Assembly (NCBI GenBank): GCA_000507305.1
Contig: DF239942.1
Location: 89,449-153,448 of the forward strand
Direction: 5' to 3'
Source: Breviolum minutum Mf 1.05b.01
Taxonomy: Eukaryota > Sar > Dinophyceae > Suessiales > Symbiodiniaceae
DNA length: 64,000 nucleotides
Shown here: piece after piece, positions 52,645 to 63,878 of the stretch
Layout: each line of letters starts with the position of its first letter
Numbering within the stretch: position 1 is the stretch's first letter
Notes under the pieces: generated by a model
Told to the model about the DNA's origin: nothing
Databases searched by the model: none
The model's input: the letters and a program-made list of their open reading frames with translations, nothing else
Translations under genes and position numbers: made by a program

Positions 52645-54259
52645 AGAAATCCAGGTTGGACTATTGTAATTCATGTGTAGAATATAGAGATATGATATAA
52701 TTAGATTGATCAAGACTGATGAACGTGTTCAGCATGACGGTATGGTGTTAGGTGTATCAGGTAATGGAGAGCCTCACATAAATGGTGTTTTTAGGCTGTG
52801 AACCCCACCTCATTTGTTTAGGAGTGAAACCAACTTGGTTTCAGAATATGTTAGTTCCAAGTAACGAAATATATCCATCTTGACGATGCCGATGATGCTG
52901 CTGGTGATGACTTTGGGCCCACGGCAGGTGAACAAAGACTACACAACGACGTCTTGTCGTTTCCGTTGGGTGATCGGTCACGTCGTTTTCAAGAAACAAA
53001 GCTAGGACTGCCTGGGGGGAAGGGGACAGGAAACCTAATGTGGCACGGGAAGAAAGAAGGCGCAATGACAAACTAATGGTTGATTGAAAAGGCTTTTCGT
53101 TGGCGGTTTAGGATTCTAAAGACAATTCAGATCAAAGATTTATTTTATATCATATATCCTCCTGGCAATTGCTAGTAGAATTGAATTAGGGATGGAACAG
53201 ATCATTGATACAAGATCTAGAGTAAGTGTCTTTGCATGCATCCCAGAGCTGTTGGGAATCCATTTGGGCAGGTGTGATCGAGGTTTACCCAGTGGCTCCG
53301 GTGGGTTTTTTTAGCTAAATGATGTACAAGACAATGGATGATTCCATATGACAGCAACAGATCTGGAGAGTCGGTTTTTTTCTTCTAGGGGGGAGAATCT
53401 GAGATTGGATGACATGTGTTGCATTCTTCGAATCTGAGATGTGATGAATGTCCTGTTTTTTTTTTCCTGTTGAGGTCACCCTGGACTTAAGCTTCCCCAC
53501 TTTCTTCATGTCGTTTGGTTGGAAGTTCTTGGGGATGCCGGATGCTGCTAAGCCGCTAAGCTCACCTCGTGCCAGGAGGTGTGTTGTTGGATGGCAAGAC
53601 TGCAGGAAGTTGCTGAAACTTCGATCTTCCAATCACAGAAAACCTAAGAGACGGGAAGTAAACATGCAGGTTCCCTGTTGGGTCCCAACTTTTTTTAATG
53701 TACCAGCTTAAGGCTTAATGTAGCTTAATTAAGATACGTCAAGATTCTTCGTTTTTTCCAAAGAAGGGTTGGAAGTTGATTTGACTCAAACACAGTTGCC
53801 CAACATTTCCTTAGACTTGATAATAGGTGTGTTGTAAAATGCCAGTGACTTAAATTGGTATGGTCTTCAGCAAATCGAAAAGAAATCATAGACCCCCGAA
53901 AGGCCTAACGGCTGGCACCTGAAAATGGAACCCTCATTTTTGGTGTCCAGCCATTAGGGGAACCCGTGTAGGCGAATGATGAATTGGAGGAACTCAAAAA
54001 GGAAATGAAAATCCCATCGACTTTTTCGAAACCAGCGCAACAATACATTGGGGTATCCCATCTTTTGGCCTGCTGTTTAATGAGGAATCCCAACATAACT
54101 GGGTAATCCCCTTTTTTACCCTAAGTAAAGACGATTTTTTTTTGTCAGATACAACTGTCAGTTTCTTGCAAGACTCAACTGCGGGTTTGGGTTTTTTGTT
54201 GAAGCCTAAGAAAATCACGTCGAGAATTCCGCGAAGTTTCTAATTCAACTCTCCTGCAG
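52645..54259 (+). other. No assigned gene
   Basis: 53510-53650 has competing open frames (+ GWKFLGMPDAAKPLSSPRAR; - MEDRSFSNFLQSCHPTTHLL). The rest is AT-rich and shows nothing recognisable. Confidence 0.35.
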
Positions 54260-54425
54260 ATCAGACCTTCAGAGCACCCCGGTGTTGTTTGTGGATTGCT
54301 TGGAAATTGCTGCCATGGGTTGCAACCCTTGTCAGCCCCTTTCCCGCCGGGGTGTTCTCGCATTTCGGTGGATGAATCCGTCGTTTGTTGCACGCTTGAG
54401 GAACAGGGGGGAATATTATGAAGAG
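54260..54425 (+). CDS. Candidate host exon with Cys-rich segment
   Basis: After CTCCTGCAG reads SDLQSTPVLFVDCLEIAAMG, then CNPCQPLSRRGVLAFRWMNP and SFVARLRNRGEYYEE, before GTAAAT. The second + frame is open too but lacks a donor. CNPC may be a metal-binding pair. Confidence 0.45.
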
Positions 54426-55056
54426 GTAAATTTTCTCCGTCCCCCAAATGCTGAAACAGGGTACTGGTGCTGATGGAAGAAATCCGTAGCCACCTGTTTT
54501 TGTTTGAAATCCTGAGAAATATGGGATATTCTCAATGTCAAGTGGTTCAGGGTTTCTTCCAGCAACACTATTACTGTAATGGAAGTTTAGAAGTAGAGAA
54601 AGATTACTACCAGGTGATTGGTATTTGAATTCTTGGTAGAAACCGAAAACCAAATGGGTGAATTTGATATCAAAAATGAGCTGAACAGACCTGCACAAAT
54701 TAGATGGTGAAATATCAGATTCTATACTTTTGCAATCAAAGATGGCACACTCAACTATTGGTTTATTAAGAGCCAAACAAAAATATCAAGGGAAATCAAT
54801 GGTTAATAGTCCCTTAATAAGGCCTTATTTCTTGGGGGGGGTGGCATTGGGGGGGTACCCTTACATTCCCATGAAAATACTATCCACATTTTGGCAAAAA
54901 TGCAATCCACTAGTTTTTCAGAACCAACTTTTTAGGCTGGTGACCAGCCTTTCAAAGTTTTTGTTGCCCTTAGAAAATCACTAGAAAATCGAGATCCAAA
55001 CAAGTAGAAACCTTCAATTGTTATATAAAAATCTTTTGTTTTTTTCGATATTCGCA

Positions 55057-55113
55057 GTTTGCAATGGCAAAACGTCGCAGTTCTTGTGGAGAGATATGTG
55101 CATTGCCATGTTC
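55057..55113 (+). CDS. Weak candidate exon with GTAAGT donor
   Basis: After TATTCGCAG reads LQWQNVAVLVERYVHCHV before GTAAGTGAG. Canonical splice signals at both ends; only 57 nt. Confidence 0.35.
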
Positions 55114-55472
55114 GTAAGTGAGTGAAACATTCATCAAAGCACCAAAAACACGCTGGGAATATCTCTCGTAGTTTCGTGCTCCATTTCCCGGAGTCTTCAA
55201 GCGACGTGACTCATCCCGGTGCCATTGCACCGTACCTTTTCGTACCTTATAGTCAGATGAATCGTTCTTTTCAAGCGGAGCTTTTGCACAGAAGTGCATA
55301 AGTTTCAGAAGACTAGTGACTAGAGCATGAGTTATGTGCATTCAATTAAGCGGCGGGTTGCCTTTTTTTTCTCCCGGAAAGCCCAAGAATGATGAGGTCC
55401 TTCTAGTTAAGCATTAAACAGAAAAGCAACATCAACACGAATTCGAACTCCAGATATTTTTTATTTATTTAG

Positions 55473-55764
55473 GTCTTCTTATCTGCAACATTTCGATTCG
55501 GAAACCTTTGGAAGCTACATGATCCATATTTGGGGGAAGACACGAATCCAACGATTCAATAGAGAGAGTGCAAGACTTCCTGTGCAAAACGCTCCCGCGA
55601 TGTTCGAATCTCGAAAATCGAATTGGCGCCGTGCCTGTGCCTTCTGTCGATGCGCGAATCTGAGATTGGGGGAGGAAGTCCAGCTTTGGCAGACACAGGT
55701 GCCCTGCATCCGTTGGAGACAAGCAGGAGAACTGGACTGGTCCCAAATTCTATCACTGCTGGAG
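55473..55764 (+). CDS. Host exon, ~97 codons
   Basis: After TTATTTAG reads SSYLQHFDSETFGSYMIHIW, then GKTRIQRFNRESARLPVQNA, KSNWRRACAFCRCANLRLGE and ELDWSQILSLLE, ending GAG before GTGAGA in phase 0. CAFCRC gives three closely spaced Cys. A second + frame is open over part of it. Family unknown. Confidence 0.55.
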
Positions 55765-57210
55765 GTGAGAAAGTTGAAATATCGATGGCAAGTCAATTCG
55801 ATGTTTTTTTTGGTTGAATCATCGATGGTGAGCAAGGGGAGGATCTGAAAGTGGAACATTTAAGTGAGCAAATCCCAAGGATACTAAATGCCAATGTGTA
55901 TATGACAGCAGGCAAACCCCTACTATACTAGACAAAGATCATGCATTGATTCAGAAACAGAAATCAGTTGGCGTGTGTTCATTAACGGAACTCGTAAAAG
56001 TGGTGTTTGTACTGATTATGGCAAATTGATGACATGTTGAATAAGGTGACAACAAAGATGAGGAAACCCTTAAATGATGGATGATAAGGGGTAATTTAGT
56101 TCCTTTTTTAGGAGTTTGGGTTGATGAACTACTGCAATTGAATCATATTCAAAACATTTACTCAGCTATCTTGCGACACTTGATTTTGATTCACCATGAT
56201 TCATGATTTTGTTTTTTTGCCCCCAACCGGGACCCTAGTGATTTGCCACATAACTCGTACTCCGGTACTCCCAGCAGGTTGCTTTCACCCCCCAACTCCA
56301 TGAGTCCGTCGTTGAGTGGCTTACCTGTTTTTTTGTGAAGGTTTTTTTGGTGCGTTTTTTTGACTATGTTTGGAAGATTTTTTTAAAGACAAAACCAACC
56401 TGCACCAAAAAAGCCTACCTACCAACCTTGGTGGTGTAAAAAAAAGATCCAGATTCCCCAAGTTGCTCAATTTCAAAATGGGTGGGGGTCCCTTTCCAAA
56501 GGGGATGAAATTCAGACCAGTGTCATTTCAAAGGGGGATGCAATTCCGGCAGTGTTTTTTTTAATTTTTTGATTGCTTGGGTATCTGACAGAAATGTCAA
56601 CTGCATAAACCCTCTGGATTGCCAGTGGTCAAAGCACGGATTTGGGACTGACAGCGCAGGGAAGATGCCGGCAAGGCAAAAGCTGGTTCCCATGTCAAGC
56701 AAGTCTTGAGGTAGGTAGGTTTTACCTTTAGTAATTTAGTAATATACTTATCGTTACATCATTAACATTCATTGATATTAATATATCTATGCAAAGGATT
56801 CTGATTCTGAAGGTACTAATATGTAGACACATGCAGAGGCATATCGTATACCTAAATGTTTACTTTACTACATATGTGTAATTTCATACATACATATCAC
56901 ATATATACAAAGTGCACAACACATATGTACATACATACGTAACATATGTATATATCATACATAATAGATGTATGCACACCACCTACCAAGCATACAAGGA
57001 TATGAGTTATAGGATGATATGTGTTTTGAGCACTCCCTTTTCTCTTGATCTTCTTCAAGCTCTTTCTGGGAGGTTGTATGTATTATCAATGTCTTATTAA
57101 TGATTAAGTTAAAGTTAAGACTATCCAATATTATCTAGAAGAAATATGGGACGAGTAGGTCAAACAGTACTAGTTCACATATTGTTCTTGTGGTATCTAC
57201 GGATGGACAT
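55765..57210 (+). other. No gene seen
   Basis: AT-rich. 56740-56990 is a field of TA and ACAT repeats. Open frames here are short and compositionally poor. Confidence 0.5.
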
Positions 57211-57340
57211 AGAAAACTTGTTTTGCCTGGAACGTGTTTCTTGACGCCCGGGGTGTTTCCGGCGGCTTCCCTGCGATGGAAAGGAAAGAATAAGTCCAGT
57301 GAACAAGTGGGACTGAACGTCACTGGGGGGATTATGATGG
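57211..57340 (+). CDS. Candidate exon
   Basis: After GGACATAG reads KLVLPGTCFLTPGVFPAASL, then RWKGKNKSSEQVGLNVTGG. Good composition, end unclear. A (CT)n run lies at 57480-57502. Confidence 0.35.
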
Positions 57341-57656
57341 GCCAGGGCGGATCCTTTGAGAGACTTTACCTTTTATGGTACAGCGAAGTTTTACCATTCA
57401 TTACAGGCTCATGTATCTTGTAAGTTATTTGTGTTGGCTAGCAAAAGCTCAGGCTAGTGAACTTTCTTTAATTCTATTTCTCGCTCTCTCTCTCTCTCTC
57501 TATTTCTTTATTCCTTTACACGTACAATAATTATGAAGGACTCCAGATTTCATCCTAAGAATTCCGAAAAGCCCTACTGAAGAGTACCGTCTAGGAAAAA
57601 CTTGTGAATCTAAACTTCCACTGACGAAATTCACTTATTTTTTTGTGTTGTGGCTG

Positions 57657-57839
57657 TGGCTCGTGGAACTTCAAGTGGAGTTTCTTCCATGGAAGACACC
57701 TGCCATGGATGAATGGATGAAGACTCCTTTTGGTGCAAAAATGATCCAGGTATCTTCATGTTACAACGAGTCATTAAACGAACACTTCAAAATGTGTGTA
57801 TGTTTGCCTTCCACTAAGTTGACGGATTTGGAGCCTGGG
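57657..57839 (+). CDS. Candidate host exon
   Basis: Reads LVELQVEFLPWKTPAMDEWM, then KTPFGAKMIQVSSCYNESLN and EHFKMCVCLPSTKLTDLEPG, before GTATGTT. An internal CAG/GTATCT at 57750 is an alternative donor. Confidence 0.5.
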
Positions 57840-57916
57840 TATGTTATTTCCACAGATTTATCTTGCCGAATTGGTGTTTTTTTTTCCCGATATTATGATT
57901 TTTAATTTTTAATGTG

Positions 57917-58004
57917 TAAAACTTAGGAACTAACATATTCCCTTATCAAGGTACTTTTGAAGATGATGTTCCTTTTTCCCCTTGGGATATGTTCATTCTG
58001 GAGG
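57917..58004. repeat. Family A palindromic element abutting an exon
   Basis: GGAACTAACATATTCCC at the left and GGGATATGTTCATTCTGGAG at the right; interior TTTTGAAGATGATGTTCCTT. Its right end supplies the GGAG acceptor of the next exon. Confidence 0.65.
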
Positions 58005-58162
58005 GAAGATTCGAACTCTGATTTGGCCGAGAAGGTTCCACCGATCCACTTCCCCACCGACCCTTTAAGTGTTTGGATCCTGCAGATCAACCGGCCGTTT
58101 AACGGGGTGTCCAAATGTGGCATTCGTGGCCGGGGCGAAGCGTCCCATCAGAGTGGAAAAAG
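58004..58162 (+). CDS. Candidate host exon
   Basis: Reads EDSNSDLAEKVPPIHFPTDP, then LSVWILQINRPFNGVSKCGI and RGRGEASHQSGK, ending AAAAAG before GTGATG. GC-rich relative to its flanks. Confidence 0.5.
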
Positions 58163-58216
58163 GTGATGTGTCACTATGAAATGATTTGATGTCATGGGTT
58201 TGCAGATATGTATCAT

Positions 58217-58306
58217 CTGGCTGGTCATGTTTTTCTTTTCACCCCTAGTTGGGGAAATTATCCAATTTGACTAGTATTTTTCAGATGGGTTGAAACCACC
58301 AACTAG
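58217..58306. repeat. Family D palindromic element
   Basis: TTCACCCCTAGTTGGGGAAA interior and GGGTTGAAACCACCAACTAG at the right end; the left end is eroded. Confidence 0.6.
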
Positions 58307-58635
58307 TTTATGATTGCCGTAGTACATCTTCAGAAGCAAATATTGTACCTAGAGTTTTTTTGCATTGTGCAGGTTGGTTTGGTTGGTTTTGATGCAAGTT
58401 CAGATACCATAGGAGATCATAGGATCATCATTAGGCCCCTTTCCTTGACATGATTGAATTGGGAGATGTTCAAGAGCAGATCCATGCAGAAGAAGGGTTT
58501 TCTCCCAGGGTATATGGTATGGTGGGCAAGGGTGACTCGCGATTCAATAGTGAATAGGTCCACCATTGCCTTGACGTTGAATTTCTGGGGCAAGTTGCCC
58601 TCAATCCATGTCTTGTCAGATACTTGATTGTGAAG

Positions 58636-58840
58636 GCTTGTGACTATTGACTTGGGTATTTTCTTGAAGGATTGTAGATGGAACACCTTTCCCACGTTGC
58701 TGCGCAACAACTGGGACCTTCAGAAAACGGAAAAAAATCCCATTTGGCTGTCGGAACAGCGCTCCCTTGGAGAGGTTAATGCGAGCACCAGTAGAATACA
58801 AATCTGGGTCTTGCTATGCGAATTCGCGTGCCCAACTTGA
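58636..58840 (+). CDS. Candidate terminal exon
   Basis: After TGTGAAG reads TIDLGIFLKDCRWNTFPTLL, then RNNWDLQKTEKNPIWLSEQR and VNASTSRIQIWVLLCEFACP T, TGA at 58838-58840. Good protein composition; family unknown. Confidence 0.45.
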
Positions 58841-59570
58841 TTGGGGGGTTGTTGTGCCCCAAGGTCTTTTGTTATTTGTTACAGCATTCGCAGTTTCAAA
58901 GTCTATGTTACCCGTTTTCTTGGGAGAACAACCACAAAAATCATCACATTTTTCCAAGAGTCATTTCCCAACCTGGAAACGTTGAAACAACTCTCCGGCC
59001 GACCCCGGGGGATTTGGTGTTACACCGAACCCCCCCCCCCGAAAACGTGCATCCTTCGGGGACGCATCGTTGGCCCAACTCGCCGGTAAAGCTTAAAAAA
59101 AAACCCAACGCGTGGAAGTGTAGCTGGGAGTTCCACCCTGCGCCCCGGAGCTGGGGTCCATTGGGATCGAGAAAAATTCTTACCCAATTTTTTTTGGCTC
59201 AGGGTAGGTTTGGTTGTTGGAGATCATCAATTCTTACCCACTTTTTTTTGGGGGGGATTTACTGTAGTCATCTAACTTCTACTTTTTTTGGTGGTGATTT
59301 TTTCACACTGAGTTTTTGGGGAAGTGATCCAAGTTGATTGATATTTCTTCAATGGGTTGAAACCAGCAACTAGCAGCTATTGATTTAGACTATAGGGATT
59401 CTTCAAGCCTGTCGGGGCCTAATCTGTTTTAAGAAAGCTGGGAAGAACATTATAATTTTTAGTCAAAAACGGTTGGAAAAACGTTGTATAATTATAATGT
59501 TGTATTTATGTATACTGTATATAATTATATACTCATTATATGGTTTTACATGTTTTTGCCATGTTTTTTG
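58841..59570 (+). other. No assigned gene
   Basis: GC-rich patch 58985-59110 has two open + frames without clear splice sites. A family D remnant (59288-59373) ends GGGTTGAAACCAGCAACTAG. Confidence 0.35.
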
Positions 59571-59850
59571 TGCCAGAAATTCGGGGTTTACAAGCTTGTG
59601 ATGCTTGTGAGACGTTACCAGCTTCGGGCCGCAGACGCGTGCTGCACCTTCCCCGTTCTAAAAGTCACAGACCCCTCGCTGCTTAGCGTCACAGCGACCT
59701 CTTCGTTCCGCACGGACCTTCAATGATCTCAAGAAGAGTCGTGGCAACAAAAAGAACGCCGAAGATTGGACGGAAGTGTTTTGGCGTCGGTTTGATGAAA
59801 CGTTCGTTTGGACACAGAATTCAAACGGAGGGTCTCCGATTTTTTCTGGA
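59571..59850 (+). CDS. Overlapping coding-like frames, probably two exons or a frameshift
   Basis: First frame after TGTGCCAG: GVYKLVMLVRRYQLRAADAC, then LKVTDPSLLSVTATSSFRTD LQ and TGA (59728). A second frame opening after a CACAG (about 59690) reads ARTFNDLKKSRGNKKNAEDW, then TEVFWRRFDETFVWTQNSNG. Both look real, so either an alternative acceptor or a one-base shift is involved. Confidence 0.4.
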
Positions 59851-60168
59851 TGTGTTTTTTTTTTTGGAATGGTATGATAGTACCAGATGAAACTTGGTAT
59901 CGGATGGTAGGAGTCTTTAGATGATGAGTGCTTCAATTGCTGGAAGCATCGGGGGGTGCAGGTGCACCAGCCCCAACATCACTGGCAGGCGTTGTGGGAT
60001 GGGTTGTTTGAAGGGATTTTCAGATCCATAAAAAAAAGTAATATCGGCAAAACAAAACCCTTCATTTCCATATATTCCATATCCGTGATTTAATATCTAA
60101 ATCAAGGGTTTTTCTTAATAATGAATGCTCTTAAGTTGACTTTCATTATATATATATATATATACATA

Positions 60169-60262
60169 TACCCTCCTGGGAACTAACATATCCCCTGCAA
60201 AGTCCATTTTGAAGATGATTTTCCTTTTCCGAAGGTGGGATAAGTTAGTTCCCTAGAGGGTA
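60169..60262. repeat. Family A palindromic element, intact
   Basis: 94 bp, left TACCCTCCTGGGAACTAACA, right AGTTAGTTCCCTAGAGGGTA, inserted in a TA microsatellite, consistent with a TA target. Same length and interior as 40501-40594. Confidence 0.9.
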
Positions 60263-60526
60263 TATATAAATCATTTAGAACCATTTGGACTTGGCGGTTT
60301 CCAAGCTGCTTGAAAAAATGGCCACTCCCAGCCGCCGAAATCGGAACCAGGCTTTAGGAAAATGATTCTCTGAAATTGCCACAATTTTTCAGGAAAAGTC
60401 GCCATCCATCCATGACTTTTGCGCAAATTATTGGTTTACACAGTTTCGGACTCTCCCACTAATTCGTTTATTAGTTGTTTTTGAGGTGATTTACTTTTTG
60501 ATATATTTATTTTCGCGTGATATAAG

Positions 60527-60628
60527 CTAGGTGGTGGTTTCAAACATTTTTTCTTTGCAGCCCGAAAATTGGGGAAGATTCCCATTTTGACGAGCATATT
60601 TTTCAGATGGGTTGAAACCACCAACTAG
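60527..60628. repeat. Family D palindromic element, intact
   Basis: CTAGGTGGTGGTTTCAAA at the left and GGTTGAAACCACCAACTAG at the right; 102 bp. Confidence 0.8.
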
Positions 60629-60766
60629 ATGATTTTGCAAATTATTGGTTTTAAAGAGTTTCGGACTCTCCCACTAACTTCGGTAAAAAAGAATTGACTT
60701 TTTTGTGATTTTACTATATATATAATATATACATTTATTTTGATGTGATATGATACCAAATATCGT

Positions 60767-60870
60767 TACCCTCTGGTAAACTAACTTGGCAATTGAATAT
60801 CCCCATTTTCAATAGGAAATACATCTTCAACTGGCCCATTTCCATTGCTATGTTAGTTTACCAGGGTGTA
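60767..60870. repeat. Family A/B palindromic element
   Basis: TACCCTCTGGTAAACTAACT at the left and TATGTTAGTTTACCAGGGTG at the right; interior AATAGGAAATACATCTTC. Confidence 0.8.
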
Positions 60871-61076
60871 AGTAATATCATGCACATGGATGTGAAATGG
60901 CCATTGGTTCATCACCGAATTCCACCCCAGGCCTTGGTGTCGCAGCTCCAGCTCCATGGCCACGGGCACCACGGAACCCATGGGCATGGCAAGGGCCTAA
61001 GGCTAAGGGGATCTCTTCATGAATTTGGTTAAGCATAAACTCGTGGTGATTTAGGGGGTGATAAACTACACCCCTG

Positions 61077-61174
61077 AAATTTAACAGCTTGCCCCTAAAA
61101 ATAGGCAATCCCAAAAGGAAACTCATCTTCCAACCATCATTTTTCAGGGGCTATGTTAAATTTCGGGGGGTGTA
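61077..61174. repeat. Family B palindromic element
   Basis: TACACCCCTGAAATTTAACA at the left and TATGTTAAATTTCGGGGGGT then GTA at the right; 98 bp. Confidence 0.8.
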
Positions 61175-63401
61175 TCCAGTTTTGTTAGATTATATTCAAT
61201 GATTTTTTTTTTAACAACGCAATATTCCACTCAAAGAGGTGTTGACGTCATTTTTTGAATAAGACCATGAATTCAGGATCCCCACCCGTAAATCAAAAAA
61301 CAACATTATAAATTTGAGTGGAATGTCACTGGTGGATTTATATATATATATATATATATACAACTGCCCAAGTGCCAAACGGGAAAACCTTTTGAGAAAG
61401 TCGCGAAACGGTGGAAAGATGAGTTTCTTGTTCCATACAGTGGGATATGGCACTGGTTCTTTGCAGGGGTTCTTGTATGAAAGGTTTCGATAGTTGGTTT
61501 TGTGGACTCTTCAAACCATGGGGCTGGCTCGCCATTGCTTGGCTTGAAAGCAAGACAAGCCAGTACCACAGAAAGATAGAAGGGGATTACAGAAAGAAAC
61601 GGAATTCGCTTTAAGTGTTTGCAAATCAAAATGACGAAATCCTACACTGTACCTGCAACTGGAAGGGCTCCAACCACAAAGTTCTGAATCAAATATGACC
61701 AATGATGGACGGAACTCGCGTCTGAAGAGGTATCCAAACGAGAGAAGTTGACCTGAATTGAAGCTCTTGGAAAGTTTGGGTTATGAATCCTATGGTTCAC
61801 ATTTTTGGAACACACCCCGGCCAACCTTTCTGACCCGGCTATATTTCAAGATTTCTTTCATAGTTGGCGAAGGGATTTCCTGGGCTGTGCAAAAAAGTGG
61901 TGTGTTGTAACTTTCTTCGATGCTTGCGTTGGTCAAGGGTGCAGGGTCTCTGACTGAAAGTGTGTTGAGCAAACGGAACCTCTTTACACCGATTTATACC
62001 CAACCAAAACAAAACCACGAAACCAAAAGAACCATGCCAACCATCCTAATCAACCAGGTATCCCAACCATCTTAACCATGCTAAACCACATCTCAGCCCA
62101 TCCCAATGGGCCCATCATTTTGGCCCAGGCCAGGCTTGGGTGTGCCTCCAAATCTACCAGGCCCCAAAAAACCATGGAGAAGTTGAATCGTTTCTGGGCT
62201 GGTCTCCTGGTTTTTCCAGGATTTTTTTTTTGTAAATCAGTCAAGGTTTTGTTTGTGGTTTCCTTGTATGAAACGACCAATTCCTGGGTTTCTTCATCTC
62301 TTTCAGTATTTCGGGTGTTTCATCCCTAGGATTTTTTGCGCCAACTTTCAGAATAAAAACAACCCATTGAAAGCCGTAAAAGTGATGTGGATGAAGGAGA
62401 AATTTGTGGGTCGGAAATGGTGCAGTTTAAGAGCCAACCAACAGAGAAACCAAGAGCTATAACCAAGTGTTTTGGGGTTTACATGGACCAAAGTTTCACA
62501 TTGAGGGGAAGAAACCTACATGGAACACAAGACGTTTAACTCGAAATCTGCCAGTCTTCCAGTGGAACATAGTGCACATAGCAATTCGGAAGCCCTTTTC
62601 CAATAGGAAATATGTTTACTTGGTGGATTTTCAGCCATTTATGCTAGTTTACCCAGGGTACATAAGAGTCCTATCGTAAAAACACGTCCCAAAACATTGT
62701 GAGGATCCTGAAAGAATCACTGTATTAAATAAATAAAAAAAGCGTCAAATTCACCTGAAATGCTTTTGTGTCATTGTCATTGTGCTTTGAATCTGAAACA
62801 AAAGCCTACCAAACTCGAGTGTAGTTGGTTGTGGGGGTTCATCACCCTGTCCCAAACAGCCAGGCGAACGTCCCTGGCCGGTCAGGGAGTCCAGAGTGGG
62901 AGAGGAAAAAAATCAAGTTTTGACACCATTTCTTTTTCCCCACCTGTCAGGTGAGGGTTGTTAGATTTTATGTCAGCCGGAAATGATCCAATTTGCCTTT
63001 TCAATTGGGTTGACAGTTGAAACCACCAACTAGATATACATCACTTAAATCTGAAGTTCAGGTCCAAATCCCTATCAAAGAACCCTCACCAAATCACCAC
63101 CAACCTCGACAAAAAACTCAGGCTGCATGGTGTGGGCCCCTGTGGTGTTCACATTTTTTTGGTGGGGCTCGGGTGGAACGAGAATAGGCTTTTGTTGAAA
63201 ATTCGCGGAGGTTCATTCATGGTTGTACTGGAGAATATGAAGTTTTTCACCAACATTCCTTTGTGAGTACTGCTATAGGAATCCCAAGAGTCCAAACATT
63301 CGTGATTTTTGTTGCAAAATTCACAAACTTTATCTTTTTGGCTAGTCTATAGTTGTCTAGTATACTTGAAAATTATCATGGACATTGAATCAGTGAAAAT
63401 T
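61175..63401. other. Ambiguous coding patches, no assigned gene
   Basis: 61380-61480 reads KPFEKVAKRWKDEFLVPYSG, then IWHWFFAGVL on +. 61310-61820 also has long - frames (NPNFPRASIQVNFSRLDTSS before GTACAG; LACLAFKPSNGEPAPWFEES). Strand cannot be decided. 62560-62660 and 62978-63034 hold remnants of families A/B and D. Confidence 0.35.
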
Positions 63402-63520
63402 ATGCTGTTGATGGTTCACAAATCCGGCTAACCACCTGAGATGTAAAAGACCTTGTAGATAATATGATAAACTACCAAGCTCAACTGGTGAACGACGGAT
63501 TTCTGAACCATCAACAGTAT
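63402..63520. repeat. Family C palindromic element, intact
   Basis: CTGTTGATGGTTCACAAATC at the left and GGATTTCTGAACCATCAACA at the right, about 119 bp. Confidence 0.85.
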
Positions 63521-63673
63521 TTCAAGAATTTCGTCGTTTGGTGAAATACTATTCCATTCACCCAGATATGCATCATTGCTTGAAAATTATGAACAGTTAC
63601 TCCATCCCATTGAATCTGTGAAAATTAGATTATGTAGGATTTATGGGACTGGTATATTTACCTACTGTTGTAC

Positions 63674-63705
<32 letters not shown>

Positions 63706-63730
63706 GCATTGCATTATATTATTCCCTCCA

Positions 63731-63878
63731 GGGTTCTCATCGAACGAGAAAACAGATCCCACCAACAGTATCCAGGACTCACCAGTCACAGCCGAGGCCT
63801 GAATCCCAAGGTCAGAATCTCGTGGCGTTTCCGGTGATGGTTGGGGGATTCGTTGAAGCGAAAACGTGTGTCACCTGA
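63731..63878 (+). CDS. Weak candidate terminal exon
   Basis: After CTCCAG reads RTRKQIPPTVSRTHQSQPRP, then ESQGQNLVAFPVMVGGFVEA KTCVT and TGA. A second + frame is open over the first two thirds. Confidence 0.3.

Noticed and set aside
59180-59202. TTTTGGCTCA resembling the end of the dinoflagellate spliced leader
   Set aside because: Only about ten bases match and the upstream part of the leader is absent, so it is probably chance within a T-rich tract.
61306-61972. Possible - strand gene (four overlapping open frames, GTACAG donor)
   Set aside because: Equally good + frames exist (KPFEKVAKRWKDEFLVPYSG), so strand could not be decided; left unassigned.
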